DNA from: Mycolicibacterium bacteremicum
GTDB taxonomy: Bacteria; Actinomycetota; Actinomycetes; Mycobacteriales; Mycobacteriaceae
Direction: 5' to 3'
Assembly: GCF_943913955.1 (NCBI RefSeq)
Contig: NZ_CALUAE010000025.1
Coordinates: forward strand, 13,167-77,166
Length of the DNA: 64,000 nt
The first letter of the stretch is position 1; the number at the start of each line of letters is the position of its first letter. Below are positions 34,704-42,624 of the stretch, one piece after another. The position numbers were made by a program, and so were the translations under genes. A model generated the notes under the pieces. The model was not told where the DNA came from. It ran no database searches and was given only the letters and a program-made list of their open reading frames with translations.

Positions 34704-35465
34704 TTGACGGAGCGGGCTGACCGGGTAGCCGCAGCCATCAAGCTGCAGCGACCCGCTGAACGTCGCCGCGCCGCACGCTTTCTCGCAGAGGGGCCCAACC
34801 TCGTCGAGTCAGCGTTGCGGCGCGGTCTCGTTTCCGAGGTGTTCGTAACCGCCGATGCCGAGCAGCGTTTCCGCTCGCTGCTCGGTGACACACCGACCTA
34901 CCTCGTCACCGACAAGGCCGCGAAGGCGTTGTCGGACACGGTCACCCCGGTCGGGCTGGTCGCCGTCTGCCGGATCCCGGAGGTGACGCTGGCCGAGGTG
35001 TTGCAGCAGCCGCGGCTGGTCGCGGTGGCCGTCGAGACCTCCGATCCGGGTAACGCCGGCACCCTGATCCGGCTTGCCGACGCGATGGGCGCCGATGCGC
35101 TGATCCTGGCCGGCAACAGCGTCGACCCGTACAACGCGAAATGCCTGCGCTCCTCGGCCGGCAGCATCTTCTCGGTCCCTGTGCTCTCGGCCCCCGACAC
35201 GGGCGCGCTGATCACACAGCTGGTGCACGCCGAGCTTGTGGTGATGGCCACGACGCTGGACGGCGAACGGTCGCTGGCCGATCTGGACCTGGCGGTGCCG
35301 ACCGCCTGGCTGTTCGGCTCGGAGGCGCACGGACTGCCTGCCGAAGTCGCCGCAGCCGCCGATGTACGGGTGACAATCCCGATGGCAGGCGGGGCCGAGA
35401 GTCTCAATGTGGCCGCCGCCGCGGCGATCTGCCTCTACGAGAGTTCCCGGGCGCTGTCCTCATAG
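34704..35465 (+). CDS. tsnR: TrmH/SpoU family RNA 2'-O-methyltransferase (TsnR-like)
   Basis: 253-residue SAM-dependent rRNA or tRNA ribose methyltransferase of the SPOUT class. An N-terminal L30-like substrate-binding domain (RRRAARFLAEGPNLVESALRRGLVSEVFV) precedes the knotted catalytic domain: ETSDPGNAGTLIRLADAMGAD (motif 1, about residues 110-130), AWLFGSEAHGLP (motif 2) and IPMAGGAESLNVAAAAAICLYE (motif 3). Start TTG 34704 gives LTERADRVAAAIKLQ, close to the M. tuberculosis TsnR start; it begins eight bases after rplT, so it belongs to the infC operon. The exact target nucleotide cannot be told. Confidence 0.88.
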   Translation: MTERADRVAAAIKLQRPAERRRAARFLAEGPNLVESALRRGLVSEVFVTADAEQRFRSLLGDTPTYLVTDKAAKALSDTVTPVGLVAVCRIPEVTLAEVLQQPRLVAVAVETSDPGNAGTLIRLADAMGADALILAGNSVDPYNAKCLRSSAGSIFSVPVLSAPDTGALITQLVHAELVVMATTLDGERSLADLDLAVPTAWLFGSEAHGLPAEVAAAADVRVTIPMAGGAESLNVAAAAAICLYESSRALSS

Positions 35466-35477
35466 GCGTCCCTCGCC

Positions 35478-35531
35478 GAGATTCACATCACGGACGCTGC
35501 GAGGCGAGAATCCGTCCCTGATGTAAATCTC
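35478..35531. repeat. Imperfect 19-bp inverted repeat after tsnR
   Basis: GAGATTCACATCACGGACG (35478-35496) and CGTCCCTGATGTAAATCTC (35513-35531) match at 17 of 19 positions as inverted arms around 16 bases. It lies between convergent tsnR and the acyl-CoA dehydrogenase gene, so it can terminate both. The arms look like a dispersed mycobacterial intergenic palindrome rather than a simple GC terminator. Confidence 0.75.
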
Positions 35532-35539
35532 ACCGATGC

Positions 35540-36781
35540 TCAGGCGAGCAGCCCCCGGGCCACATGGGTGATCTGCACCTCGTTGGATCCGGCGTAGATC
35601 ATCAGCGACTTGGCGTCGCGCGCCAGCTGCTCCACCCGATACTCGGTCATGTACCCGTTGCCGCCGAACAGCTGGACGGCCTCCATCGCGACATCGGTGG
35701 CGGCCTGCGAGCAGTACCACTTGATGGCCGAGGCCTCGGCCAGCGAGATCGGCGACCCCTGCTGGGCGGACTCGATGACCCGGAACAGCATGTTGCGCAC
35801 GTTCATCCGGGCCACCTCCATATTGGCCAGCTTGAGCTGGATCAGCTGGAACTGGCCGATCTCCTTGCCCCACAACACCCGGTTCTTGGCGTAGTCCACC
35901 GACAGCCGCAGGCACTCCTCGATGACGCCGAGTGCCATCGCCGCCACGCCGATCCGTTCGGCCGAGAAGTTGGAGCGGGCACTGTCCCGGCCGTCCCCGG
36001 CGGCGCTGTCCTCGGTCTCGCCGAGCAGTCGATCGCGGCCCAGCCGCACATTGCTGAAGAACAGCTCGCCGGTGCGCGAGGAGTGAATCCCCATCTTCTG
36101 GAACGGTTTCGACTGGACGAAGCCCTCCATCCCACGGTCGAGCACGAAGGTCAGCACCTTGCGATCGCGCTTGTCGGTGGCTCCGTCGCCCTCGTCGAGC
36201 TTGGCGTAGACCACCACCACATCGGCGTCGGGCCCGTTGGTGATGAACGTCTTCTGCCCGTTGAGGATGTAGTCCTCCCCGTCGCGCACGACATAGGACT
36301 TCATGCCGCCGAACGCATCCGAGCCCGAGTCGGGCTCGGTGATCGCCCACGCGCCGATCTTCTCGTAGGTCACCAGCCCGGGCAGCCAACGCTCCTGCTG
36401 GGCCAGCGTTCCGCGGCTCTGGATCGTCGGCACCGTCAGGCCCAGGCTGACACCGAGCCCGGTGACGATGCCCATCGACACCCGGCACAGCTCGCTGATC
36501 AGCACGAAACCCATACCGGCCTGATCCGGGCCGCCGCCGAACATGCCGCCCGAGGACTTCGGCTGACCGCCGGAGCTGCCATCACGCAGCCGGGACAGCC
36601 TGCGCTCCAACGACTCCCGCGCCATGGCATCGATACCGAAGGCTGCGAAGAGCTTGCGGACGATGGGGTAGGGCTCCATATCGCCGCTTTCCAGCGCGTC
36701 GACATGCGGCCGGATCTCCTTGTCGACGAACTCACGTACCGCATCGCGTACGGCGATGTCGACATCAGACCATTCCAGCAT
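35540..36781 (-). CDS. Acyl-CoA dehydrogenase
   Basis: 413-residue FAD-dependent acyl-CoA dehydrogenase. Blocks: VRDAVREFVDKEIRPHV (N-terminal helices), WAITEPDSGSDAFGGM (flavin/substrate motif, about residue 150), YILNGQKTFITNGPDAD, MGIHSSRTGELFFSNVRL, GVAAMALGVIEECLRLSVDYAKNR, VQLFGGNGYMTEY and the C-terminal IYAGSNEVQ with the catalytic Glu position. A Gly/Ser-rich insert (RDGSSGGQPKSSGGMFGGGPD) near residue 60 is unusual. ATG 36781 lies four bases after the stop of the MpaB-like gene, so both form one operon behind the operator at 37875. It is likely a fatty-acid or sterol side-chain catabolism enzyme. Confidence 0.9.
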   Translation of the reverse strand: MLEWSDVDIAVRDAVREFVDKEIRPHVDALESGDMEPYPIVRKLFAAFGIDAMARESLERRLSRLRDGSSGGQPKSSGGMFGGGPDQAGMGFVLISELCRVSMGIVTGLGVSLGLTVPTIQSRGTLAQQERWLPGLVTYEKIGAWAITEPDSGSDAFGGMKSYVVRDGEDYILNGQKTFITNGPDADVVVVYAKLDEGDGATDKRDRKVLTFVLDRGMEGFVQSKPFQKMGIHSSRTGELFFSNVRLGRDRLLGETEDSAAGDGRDSARSNFSAERIGVAAMALGVIEECLRLSVDYAKNRVLWGKEIGQFQLIQLKLANMEVARMNVRNMLFRVIESAQQGSPISLAEASAIKWYCSQAATDVAMEAVQLFGGNGYMTEYRVEQLARDAKSLMIYAGSNEVQITHVARGLLA

Positions 36782-36785
36782 CGAG

Positions 36786-37823
36786 TCAGGCAGCCTTCCG
36801 TTTGGCGGCCGGGCGCAACCCGGCCAGCGAGAATGTGGTGTGCAGCAACGAGCCTGCCCGGTCGAGCAGGGACTTGTGTGGTGGTTGGTAGTGCATGGGC
36901 AGGCCGCGCCGGTCGGCCGGCGGCGCCATGAAGCCGGGCGCCTCCACCAGCGGGGCGTCCGCGGCGAGGCGTCCGCCGGCCCGGCGGTAGGCCGACACCG
37001 CCCGCGGGTGCAGCCGGATCTCCTCGGGCACCGCGATGAAGGCGAGTTCGATCGCCTTGCCGAGCAGTCGCAGGATGATCTCGTCACCGGGTGTCCAGCG
37101 CATCCCGGCCTTCTCCCGCAGGGTCGGGTCGAACACCCCCGCGGCCACCCACCGTTGCGCCCCCACCAGTGGTTTGAAGATCTGGTCCCACACCGGGGTC
37201 GGCATCAGTACGAACCACGGCTTGGGGATGCGGATGCTGAAGATGTCCAGGGTGGCCTGATTGATCTCGAGTTCCTCGCGGCACTTGTGGGCCCAGTAGT
37301 CCAGGAAATCCTCCCAGGACGCCGGCACCGGTCGCATGCTCATCCCGTACATCCGGTACCACTGCACGTGTTCGTCGAAGAGTTGGTGCTTCTCGGCCTC
37401 GGTCAGGCCGCCGCAGAAGTACTCGGCGGTCTTGATGATCAACATGAAGAACGTGGCGTGCGCCCAGTAGAAGGTCTCCGGATTGAGCGCGTGGTACCGC
37501 CGGCCCTGCCCGTCGACACCCTTGATGTCGTGGTGGAAGCTCTTGATCTGGGCACCGGTGTCGGCTGCGCGGTCCCCGTCGTAGACCACACCCATGATCG
37601 GGTACACCGAACGGGCCACCCGCTGCAGCGGCTCGCGCAGCAGGATCGAATGGTCCTCGACGCCCGCGCCGAGTTCGGGATACATGTTCTGGATCGAGCC
37701 GATCCACACGCCCAGCAGGCCGGTGCGCAGGTCGCCGAAGTACTTCCACGTCAGCGAATCGGGCCCGAGCGGAATCGCCTTCGGGACAGCGGTCGGGTCG
37801 GGGCCGGTAGATGCAGCGGTCAT
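36786..37823 (-). CDS. MpaB/DUF2236 family oxygenase-like protein
   Basis: 345-residue protein of the DUF2236 (MpaB, latex-clearing-protein-like) family, some of whose members are heme b oxygenases; substrate unknown. Recognisable blocks: LTWKYFGDLRTGLLGVWIGSIQNMYPELGAGVEDHS, VARSVYPIMGVVYDG, ALNPETFYWAHATFFMLIIKTAEYF (the His of AHATFF is a likely heme ligand), LFDEHVQWYRMYGMSMRPVPASWEDFLDYW and MRWTPGDEIILRLL. It probably matches Rv1645c at this position in M. tuberculosis (recalled). ATG 37823 has GAGGA five bases upstream; ATG 37868 overlaps the promoter -10 and is not the start. Confidence 0.86.
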   Translation of the reverse strand: MTAASTGPDPTAVPKAIPLGPDSLTWKYFGDLRTGLLGVWIGSIQNMYPELGAGVEDHSILLREPLQRVARSVYPIMGVVYDGDRAADTGAQIKSFHHDIKGVDGQGRRYHALNPETFYWAHATFFMLIIKTAEYFCGGLTEAEKHQLFDEHVQWYRMYGMSMRPVPASWEDFLDYWAHKCREELEINQATLDIFSIRIPKPWFVLMPTPVWDQIFKPLVGAQRWVAAGVFDPTLREKAGMRWTPGDEIILRLLGKAIELAFIAVPEEIRLHPRAVSAYRRAGGRLAADAPLVEAPGFMAPPADRRGLPMHYQPPHKSLLDRAGSLLHTTFSLAGLRPAAKRKAA

Positions 37824-37863
37824 GGCGTCCTCGTCGAGCCTTGAAAACCACGGTTGTCCGGCC

Positions 37864-37892
37864 ACCATATGCGTGACAACGCGCGTTGTCTA
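37864..37892 (-). promoter_or_regulatory. Promoter with 16-bp palindromic operator for the oxygenase/acyl-CoA dehydrogenase operon
   Basis: On the minus strand a -35 TAGACA (37887-37892) and -10 TATGGT (37864-37869) are 17 bases apart. The perfect palindrome GACAACGCGCGTTGTC (37875-37890) covers the spacer and part of the -35, the usual place for a TetR-type repressor site. The predicted transcript has a 34-base leader with a Shine-Dalgarno. The regulator gene is not adjacent. Confidence 0.7.
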
Positions 37893-38033
37893 TGACACCG
37901 GGCGACCCGCTGGCGCGTCGTTATGTGGCGGCGATATGGCCGCCGCGCGGCTGTGACCTGGTGGTTCATCGAGGCCACCGCGGTGTGAGCAAGGTCGTCG
38001 CGTGACGTCGTTGCCGGTACCGGCGGTGCCACC

Positions 38034-38039
38034 TAGGGT
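38034..38039 (+). promoter_or_regulatory. -10 element (leaderless) for adenylate cyclase
   Basis: TAGGGT ends six bases before GTG 38046 and fits TANNNT. Confidence 0.55.
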
Positions 38040-38045
38040 GGCGCT

Positions 38046-38945
38046 GTGGATGCCGAATCGTTCGAGGAACGATCCGCACGCCCGGGAGAGTCCAGGCCCT
38101 CCGAGGTGCCGCGCCGGCCCGGTCCGTTCGGATGGCTGTCGGCCACCAACCACAACGCCGATGTCGTCGCCATGATCCGCCGGGCCCGGCGCTCGCTGCC
38201 CGGGGATCCCGAGTTCGGTGATCCGCTGTCGACGGCGGGCGAGGGCGGTCCACGCGCGGCCGCCCGCGCGGCCGATCGGCTCCTGGAGCGCGAAGCGGTG
38301 TCCCGTGAGATCAGCCTGGGCGCGCTGCAGGTGTGGCAGGCGCTGACCGAGCGTGTCTCCGGCAAGCCGGCCAACCGGGAGATGACGCTGGTCTTCACCG
38401 ACCTGGTCGGTTTCTCGGCATGGTCGCTGCGGGCCGGTGACGACGCCACCCTGCGTCTGCTGCGCCGCGTCGCCCAGGTGACCGAGCCGCCGCTGCTGGC
38501 CCAGGGCGGCCACATCGTGAAGCGGATGGGCGACGGCGCCATGGTGGTGTTCTCCGACCCGGCGACGGCCATCCGGGCGGTGCTGGCGGCACTGGACGCG
38601 GTCAACACCGTCGAGGTGGACGGTTACACGCCGCGCATGCGGGCCGGGATCCACACCGGCCACCCGCAGCGCATCGGTTCGGACTGGCTCGGGGTGGACG
38701 TCAACATCGCGGCCCGGGTGATGGAGCGCGCCACCAAGGGCGGGTTGGTCATCTCGCACACCACGCTGGAGGCCCTCGACGCCGAGCAGTTCGAGGCGCT
38801 GGGGATCAGCGCCAAACGGGTCCGCAAGCAGTTGTTCGCCACCAGGCCCAGCGGGGTGCCCGAGGATCTGGTCATGTACTGGGTGAAGCCGTCACCCCGG
38901 TCGACCACCGCGGAGAGAGTGGACGAGGACGCCGAGGGTGCGTGA
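38046..38945 (+). CDS. Class III adenylate cyclase
   Basis: 299-residue cytoplasmic cyclase making cAMP from ATP. A helical N-terminal region (residues 1-110) is followed by the cyclase homology domain. Metal-binding Asp residues are D119 (LVFTDLVGFS) and D163 (KRMGDGAMVVF); substrate-specifying K159 and D218; transition-state N220 and R224 (GVDVNIAARV). All key residues are present, so it should be active as a homodimer. It corresponds to the pH-sensing cyclase upstream of pheS in M. tuberculosis (recalled as Rv1647). GTG 38046 is at the predicted transcription start. A cAMP-binding-type Usp is also in the window. Confidence 0.92.
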   Translation: MDAESFEERSARPGESRPSEVPRRPGPFGWLSATNHNADVVAMIRRARRSLPGDPEFGDPLSTAGEGGPRAAARAADRLLEREAVSREISLGALQVWQALTERVSGKPANREMTLVFTDLVGFSAWSLRAGDDATLRLLRRVAQVTEPPLLAQGGHIVKRMGDGAMVVFSDPATAIRAVLAALDAVNTVEVDGYTPRMRAGIHTGHPQRIGSDWLGVDVNIAARVMERATKGGLVISHTTLEALDAEQFEALGISAKRVRKQLFATRPSGVPEDLVMYWVKPSPRSTTAERVDEDAEGA

Positions 38946-38969
38946 CGTCGCTCTCAGAACACCATCACC

Positions 38970-38975
38970 TATGAT
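38970..38975 (+). promoter_or_regulatory. -10 element of pheST (leaderless)
   Basis: TATGAT, close to the ideal TATAAT, ends six bases before GTG 38982. No T-box or attenuator structure lies before pheS. Confidence 0.7.
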
Positions 38976-38981
38976 CGCCGG

Positions 38982-40013
38982 GTGACGGAGCTCTCAGAAG
39001 ATGCCCTGATCAGCGCAGTTGCCGCGGCTCGGCAGGCCTTCGAGGCCGCCGCCGACCTGGACGCGCTGGCCCGGGCGAAGACCGAACACCTCGGTGACCG
39101 TTCCCCGATCGCGTCGGCCCGCCAGGCGTTGGGCACGCTGCCCAAGGCGGAGCGGGCCGACGCCGGCAAGCGGGTCAACGTCGCACGGACCGAGGCGCAG
39201 CAGAGCTACGACGACCGGCTGGCGGCGCTGCGCGCCGAGCGCGATGCGGCCGTGCTGGTCGCCGAGCGCATCGATGTCACGCTCCCGTCGACGCGCCGCC
39301 CGGTCGGGGCGCGACACCCGATCACGCTGCTCACCGAACGGATCGCCGACACCTTCGTGGCGATGGGCTGGGAGTTGGCCGAAGGTCCCGAGGTGGAGAC
39401 CGAGCAGTTCAACTTCGACGCGCTGAACTTCCCGCCGGACCATCCGGCCCGCAGCGAGCAGGACACCTTCCAGGTCGCCCCGGACGGTTCGCGGCAGGTG
39501 CTGCGCACCCACACCTCGCCGGTGCAGATCCGCGCCCTGCTGGAACGCGACCTGCCGGTCTACATCATCTCGCTGGGGCGGACCTTCCGCACCGACGAAC
39601 TCGACGCCACCCACACCCCGGTGTTCCATCAGGTCGAGGGGCTGGCCGTCGACAAGGGACTGACCATGGCCAACCTGCGCGGCACACTGGATGCGTTGGC
39701 ACGCGCCGAGTTCGGGCCCGCGGGCCGGACCAGGTTCCGGCCGCACTTCTTCCCGTTCACCGAACCGTCGGCCGAGGTGGATGTCTGGTTCGAGAACAAG
39801 AAGGGCGGACCCGGCTGGGTCGAGTGGGGCGGTTGCGGCATGGTGAACCCGAATGTGCTGCGCGCCTGTGGAATCGACCCGGCCGAATACTCGGGCTTCG
39901 CCTTCGGCATGGGATTGGAGCGAACCCTGCAGTTCCGCAACGGTATTCCGGACATGCGCGATATGGTCGAAGGTGACGTGCGGTTCTCGCTGCCGTTCGG
40001 GGTGGGTGCCTGA
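38982..40013 (+). CDS. pheS: Phenylalanyl-tRNA synthetase alpha subunit
   Basis: 343-residue catalytic subunit of the alpha2-beta2 PheRS, charging tRNA-Phe. An N-terminal coiled coil (residues 1-90) precedes the class II core: VGARHPITLLTERIADTFVAMGWELAEGPEVETEQFNFDALN, motif 2 ISLGRTFRTDELDATHTPVFHQVEGLAVD, RFRPHFFPFTEPSAEVDVWF and motif 3 GFAFGMGLERTLQFRNGIPDMRDM. GTG 38982 sits at the predicted transcription start. Stop and pheT start share one base (TGATG), ensuring equal subunit synthesis. Confidence 0.97.
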   Translation: MTELSEDALISAVAAARQAFEAAADLDALARAKTEHLGDRSPIASARQALGTLPKAERADAGKRVNVARTEAQQSYDDRLAALRAERDAAVLVAERIDVTLPSTRRPVGARHPITLLTERIADTFVAMGWELAEGPEVETEQFNFDALNFPPDHPARSEQDTFQVAPDGSRQVLRTHTSPVQIRALLERDLPVYIISLGRTFRTDELDATHTPVFHQVEGLAVDKGLTMANLRGTLDALARAEFGPAGRTRFRPHFFPFTEPSAEVDVWFENKKGGPGWVEWGGCGMVNPNVLRACGIDPAEYSGFAFGMGLERTLQFRNGIPDMRDMVEGDVRFSLPFGVGA

Positions 40014-42499
40014 TGCGCGTTCCCTACAGCTGGCTGCGTGACACCGTCCGGCTCGGCGCTCCGGGTTGGGACGTCTCGGTCGACGAGCTGGAGCAGATCC
40101 TGATCCGGATCGGTCACGAGGTCGAGGAGATCATCCCGGTCGGTCCGGTCACCGGACCGCTGACCGTCGGCCGGGTGGCCGAGATCGAGGAGCTCACCGA
40201 GTTCAAGAAGCCGATCCGGGCCTGCAAGGTCGACGTCGGCGAACCCGAACCCCGTGACATCGTCTGTGGCGCACAGAACTTCGCCGTCGGCGATCTGGTC
40301 GTCGTCGCACTGCCCGGCACCGTCCTGCCCGGTGACTTCGAAATCGCCAAGCGCAAGACCTACGGTCGCACCTCCGATGGGATGATCTGCTCGGCCTCCG
40401 AGCTCAACCTCGGCGGCGACCACTCCGGCATCATGGTGCTGCCGCCCGGTACGGCCGAGCCCGGCGCCTCCGCCATCGACGTGGTCGGCCTCGACGATGT
40501 GGTGTTCCATCTGGCGATCACTCCCGATCGCGGCTACTGCCTGTCGATGCGCGGCCTGGCCCGTGACATCGCCTGTGCCACCGATCTGGCGTTCGTCGAC
40601 CCGGCCGATATCGCGCCGCTGCCCGTCGAGGGCGAGGCCTGGCCGCTGACGATCCAGCCGGGTACCGGGGTGCAGCGCTTCGGCCTGCGGCCGGTCACCG
40701 GTATCGATCCCACGGCGGTGTCGCCGTGGTGGCTGCAGCGCCGGCTGCTGCTGTCCGGTATCCGGGCCATCTCGCCGGCGGTCGACGTCACCAACTACGT
40801 GATGCTCGAACTGGGCCATCCGATGCACGCCCACGACCGGTCGCTGATCACCGGTGGGTTCGATGTGCGCTTCGCCGCGCAGGGCGAGAAGGTCACCACC
40901 CTCGACGATGTCACTCGCACGCTGCACGACACCGACGTGCTGATCGTCGACGATGTCGCCACCGCCGCCATCGGCGGCGTGATGGGCGCCGGCACCACCG
41001 AGGTGCGCTCGACGACCACCGACGTGTTGCTCGAGGCGGCGGTCTGGGATCCGGCCGCGGTGTCGCGGACCCAGCGCCGGTTGCGGCTGGTCAGCGAGGC
41101 CGGCCGGCGCTACGAGCGCACCGTCGATCCGGCCATCTCGGTGGCCGCGCTGGACCGCTGCGCCGCCTTGCTCGCCGAAATCGCCGGCGGCACGGTCGAT
41201 CCCACCCTCACCGACTGGCGGGGCGACCCGCCGCGCGACGACTGGTCGCCGGCCCCGGTGCGGATGCCCGCCGATCTGCCCGACCGGGTCGCCGGCGTGC
41301 GCTACCCGGCGGGTGTCGCCGCCCGTCGGCTCACCCAGATCGGCGCCGCGGTCACCGAGTCCGACGGTGTGTTGACCGCGGTCCCCCCGAGCTGGCGGAC
41401 CGATCTGCGCGAGCCCGCCGATCTGGTGGAGGAGGTGCTGCGGCTGGAGGGGCTCGACATCATCCCGTCGGTGCTGCCCCTGGCGCCGCCCGGGCGTGGT
41501 CTGACACCGGTGCAGAAGCGTCGCCGTGCCGTCGGCAGATCGCTGGCGCTGGAGGGGTTCGTCGAGGTGTTGCCGACCCCCTTCCTGCCCGCGGGTGTCT
41601 TCGACCAGTGGGGTCTTCCCGACGACGACCCGCGCCGCGCCACGGTGACACTGCTGAACCCGCTGGAGGCGGACCGTCCGCAGCTGGCCAGCACGCTGCT
41701 GCCGGGTCTGCTGGAGGCGTTGGCGCGCAACGTGTCCCGCGGTGCCGTGGACACCTCGCTGTTCGCCGTCTCCCATGTCGCGCTGCAGACCGACGACACC
41801 CGCGCGGTGGATCGGATCCCGACCGACCGGCGGCCGACCGATGAGGAGATCGCCGGCCTCGACCGCTCGCTGCCGCGCCAGCCCGAGCATGTCGGCGTCG
41901 TGCTGGCCGGGCTGCGCGAGCCCGCCGGCCCGTGGGGACCCGGCCGCAAGGTCGAGGCGGCCGACGCCTTCGAGGCGGTGCGGGCCATCGGCCGGGCCGT
42001 CGGGGTCGAGCTGACGCTGCGCGCCGCAGCGCACCTGCCCTGGCATCCGGGCCGGTGCGCCGAGGTGCTGATCGGTGACACGGCGGTGGGCTACGCCGGC
42101 CAGTTGCATCCGGCGGTCATCGAGCGGACCGGGCTGCCCGCGGGGACGTGCGCGGTGGAACTGAACCTCGACGACATCCCGATCGTCGAGCGGCTGCCCG
42201 CGCCGTCGGTATCGCCGTTCCCGGCGGTGTTCCAGGACATCAGTCTCACCGTCGCCGATGACGTCGCCGCCCAGGCGGTGGTCGACGCGGTCCGTGACGG
42301 TGCCGGTGACCTGCTGGAGGACGTCCGGTTGTTCGATGTCTACACCGGCCCGCAGATCGGGGAGGGGCGCAAATCCCTGACCCTGGCGCTGCGGTTCCGG
42401 GCCACGGACCGGACGCTGACCGAGGACGAGGCGAGCGCCTCCCGGGATGCTGCCGTCGCCGCGGCGGCCGAGCGGGTCGGGGCAGTACAGCGCGCCTGA
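40013..42499 (+). CDS. pheT: Phenylalanyl-tRNA synthetase beta subunit
   Basis: 828-residue beta subunit with tRNA-binding and editing roles. Order: N-terminal PYSWLRDTVRL, EMAP-like OB domain (VGRVAEIEELTEFKKPIRACKVDVGEPEPRDIVCGAQNF), B3/B4 editing domain (SRRLLLSGIRAISPAVDVTNYVMLELGHPMHAHD), B5 domain, a pseudo-catalytic class II domain, and the C-terminal anticodon-binding FDX-ACB domain (VSPFPAVFQDISLTVADDVAAQAVVDAV to KSLTLALRFRATDRTLTEDE). Full length. Overlaps pheS by one base. Confidence 0.97.
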   Translation: MRVPYSWLRDTVRLGAPGWDVSVDELEQILIRIGHEVEEIIPVGPVTGPLTVGRVAEIEELTEFKKPIRACKVDVGEPEPRDIVCGAQNFAVGDLVVVALPGTVLPGDFEIAKRKTYGRTSDGMICSASELNLGGDHSGIMVLPPGTAEPGASAIDVVGLDDVVFHLAITPDRGYCLSMRGLARDIACATDLAFVDPADIAPLPVEGEAWPLTIQPGTGVQRFGLRPVTGIDPTAVSPWWLQRRLLLSGIRAISPAVDVTNYVMLELGHPMHAHDRSLITGGFDVRFAAQGEKVTTLDDVTRTLHDTDVLIVDDVATAAIGGVMGAGTTEVRSTTTDVLLEAAVWDPAAVSRTQRRLRLVSEAGRRYERTVDPAISVAALDRCAALLAEIAGGTVDPTLTDWRGDPPRDDWSPAPVRMPADLPDRVAGVRYPAGVAARRLTQIGAAVTESDGVLTAVPPSWRTDLREPADLVEEVLRLEGLDIIPSVLPLAPPGRGLTPVQKRRRAVGRSLALEGFVEVLPTPFLPAGVFDQWGLPDDDPRRATVTLLNPLEADRPQLASTLLPGLLEALARNVSRGAVDTSLFAVSHVALQTDDTRAVDRIPTDRRPTDEEIAGLDRSLPRQPEHVGVVLAGLREPAGPWGPGRKVEAADAFEAVRAIGRAVGVELTLRAAAHLPWHPGRCAEVLIGDTAVGYAGQLHPAVIERTGLPAGTCAVELNLDDIPIVERLPAPSVSPFPAVFQDISLTVADDVAAQAVVDAVRDGAGDLLEDVRLFDVYTGPQIGEGRKSLTLALRFRATDRTLTEDEASASRDAAVAAAAERVGAVQRA

Positions 42500-42507
42500 T
42501 TCCTCCG

Positions 42508-42567
42508 GCGAGCAGACGCGTGTTCCCCTGGATCGGCGCAGTTTCAGGGGCGTACGCGTCTGCTCGC
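42508..42567. repeat. 14-bp perfect inverted repeat between pheT and argC
   Basis: GCGAGCAGACGCGT (42508-42521) and ACGCGTCTGCTCGC (42554-42567) are perfect inverted arms, with inner CCCTG/CAGGG extending the hairpin. It starts nine bases after the pheT stop and ends about 20 bases before the ARG box. A terminator role is likely. Sequence is related to the repeat between argG and argH. Confidence 0.8.
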
Positions 42568-42587
42568 GAGGGAAGCCGGCTAATGAG

Positions 42588-42613
42588 TTTGCATTCGTCT
42601 GCATAACGATGCA
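42588..42613 (+). promoter_or_regulatory. ARG box (ArgR operator) upstream of argC
   Basis: TTTGCATTCG at 42588-42597, then TGCAT-AACG-ATGCA at 42600-42613 (perfect arms). It resembles the ARG-box pattern with TGCAT/ATGCA half sites bound by ArgR with arginine. It lies 12 bases before the argC start and would block transcription; TAATGA at 42581-42586 may be the -10. The repressor is encoded in the same operon. Confidence 0.75.
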
Positions 42614-42624
42614 AAGATCATGAC

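Noticed and set aside
38900..39000. T-box riboswitch for pheS or tyrS
   Set aside because: The predicted pheS transcript is leaderless, and no T-box sequence or antiterminator lies before either gene.
39629..42604. 991-codon open frame antisense to pheS/pheT
   Set aside because: Same cause. It spans two well-conserved genes and the intergenic hairpin, and its composition is Arg/Gly/His-rich with no domains.
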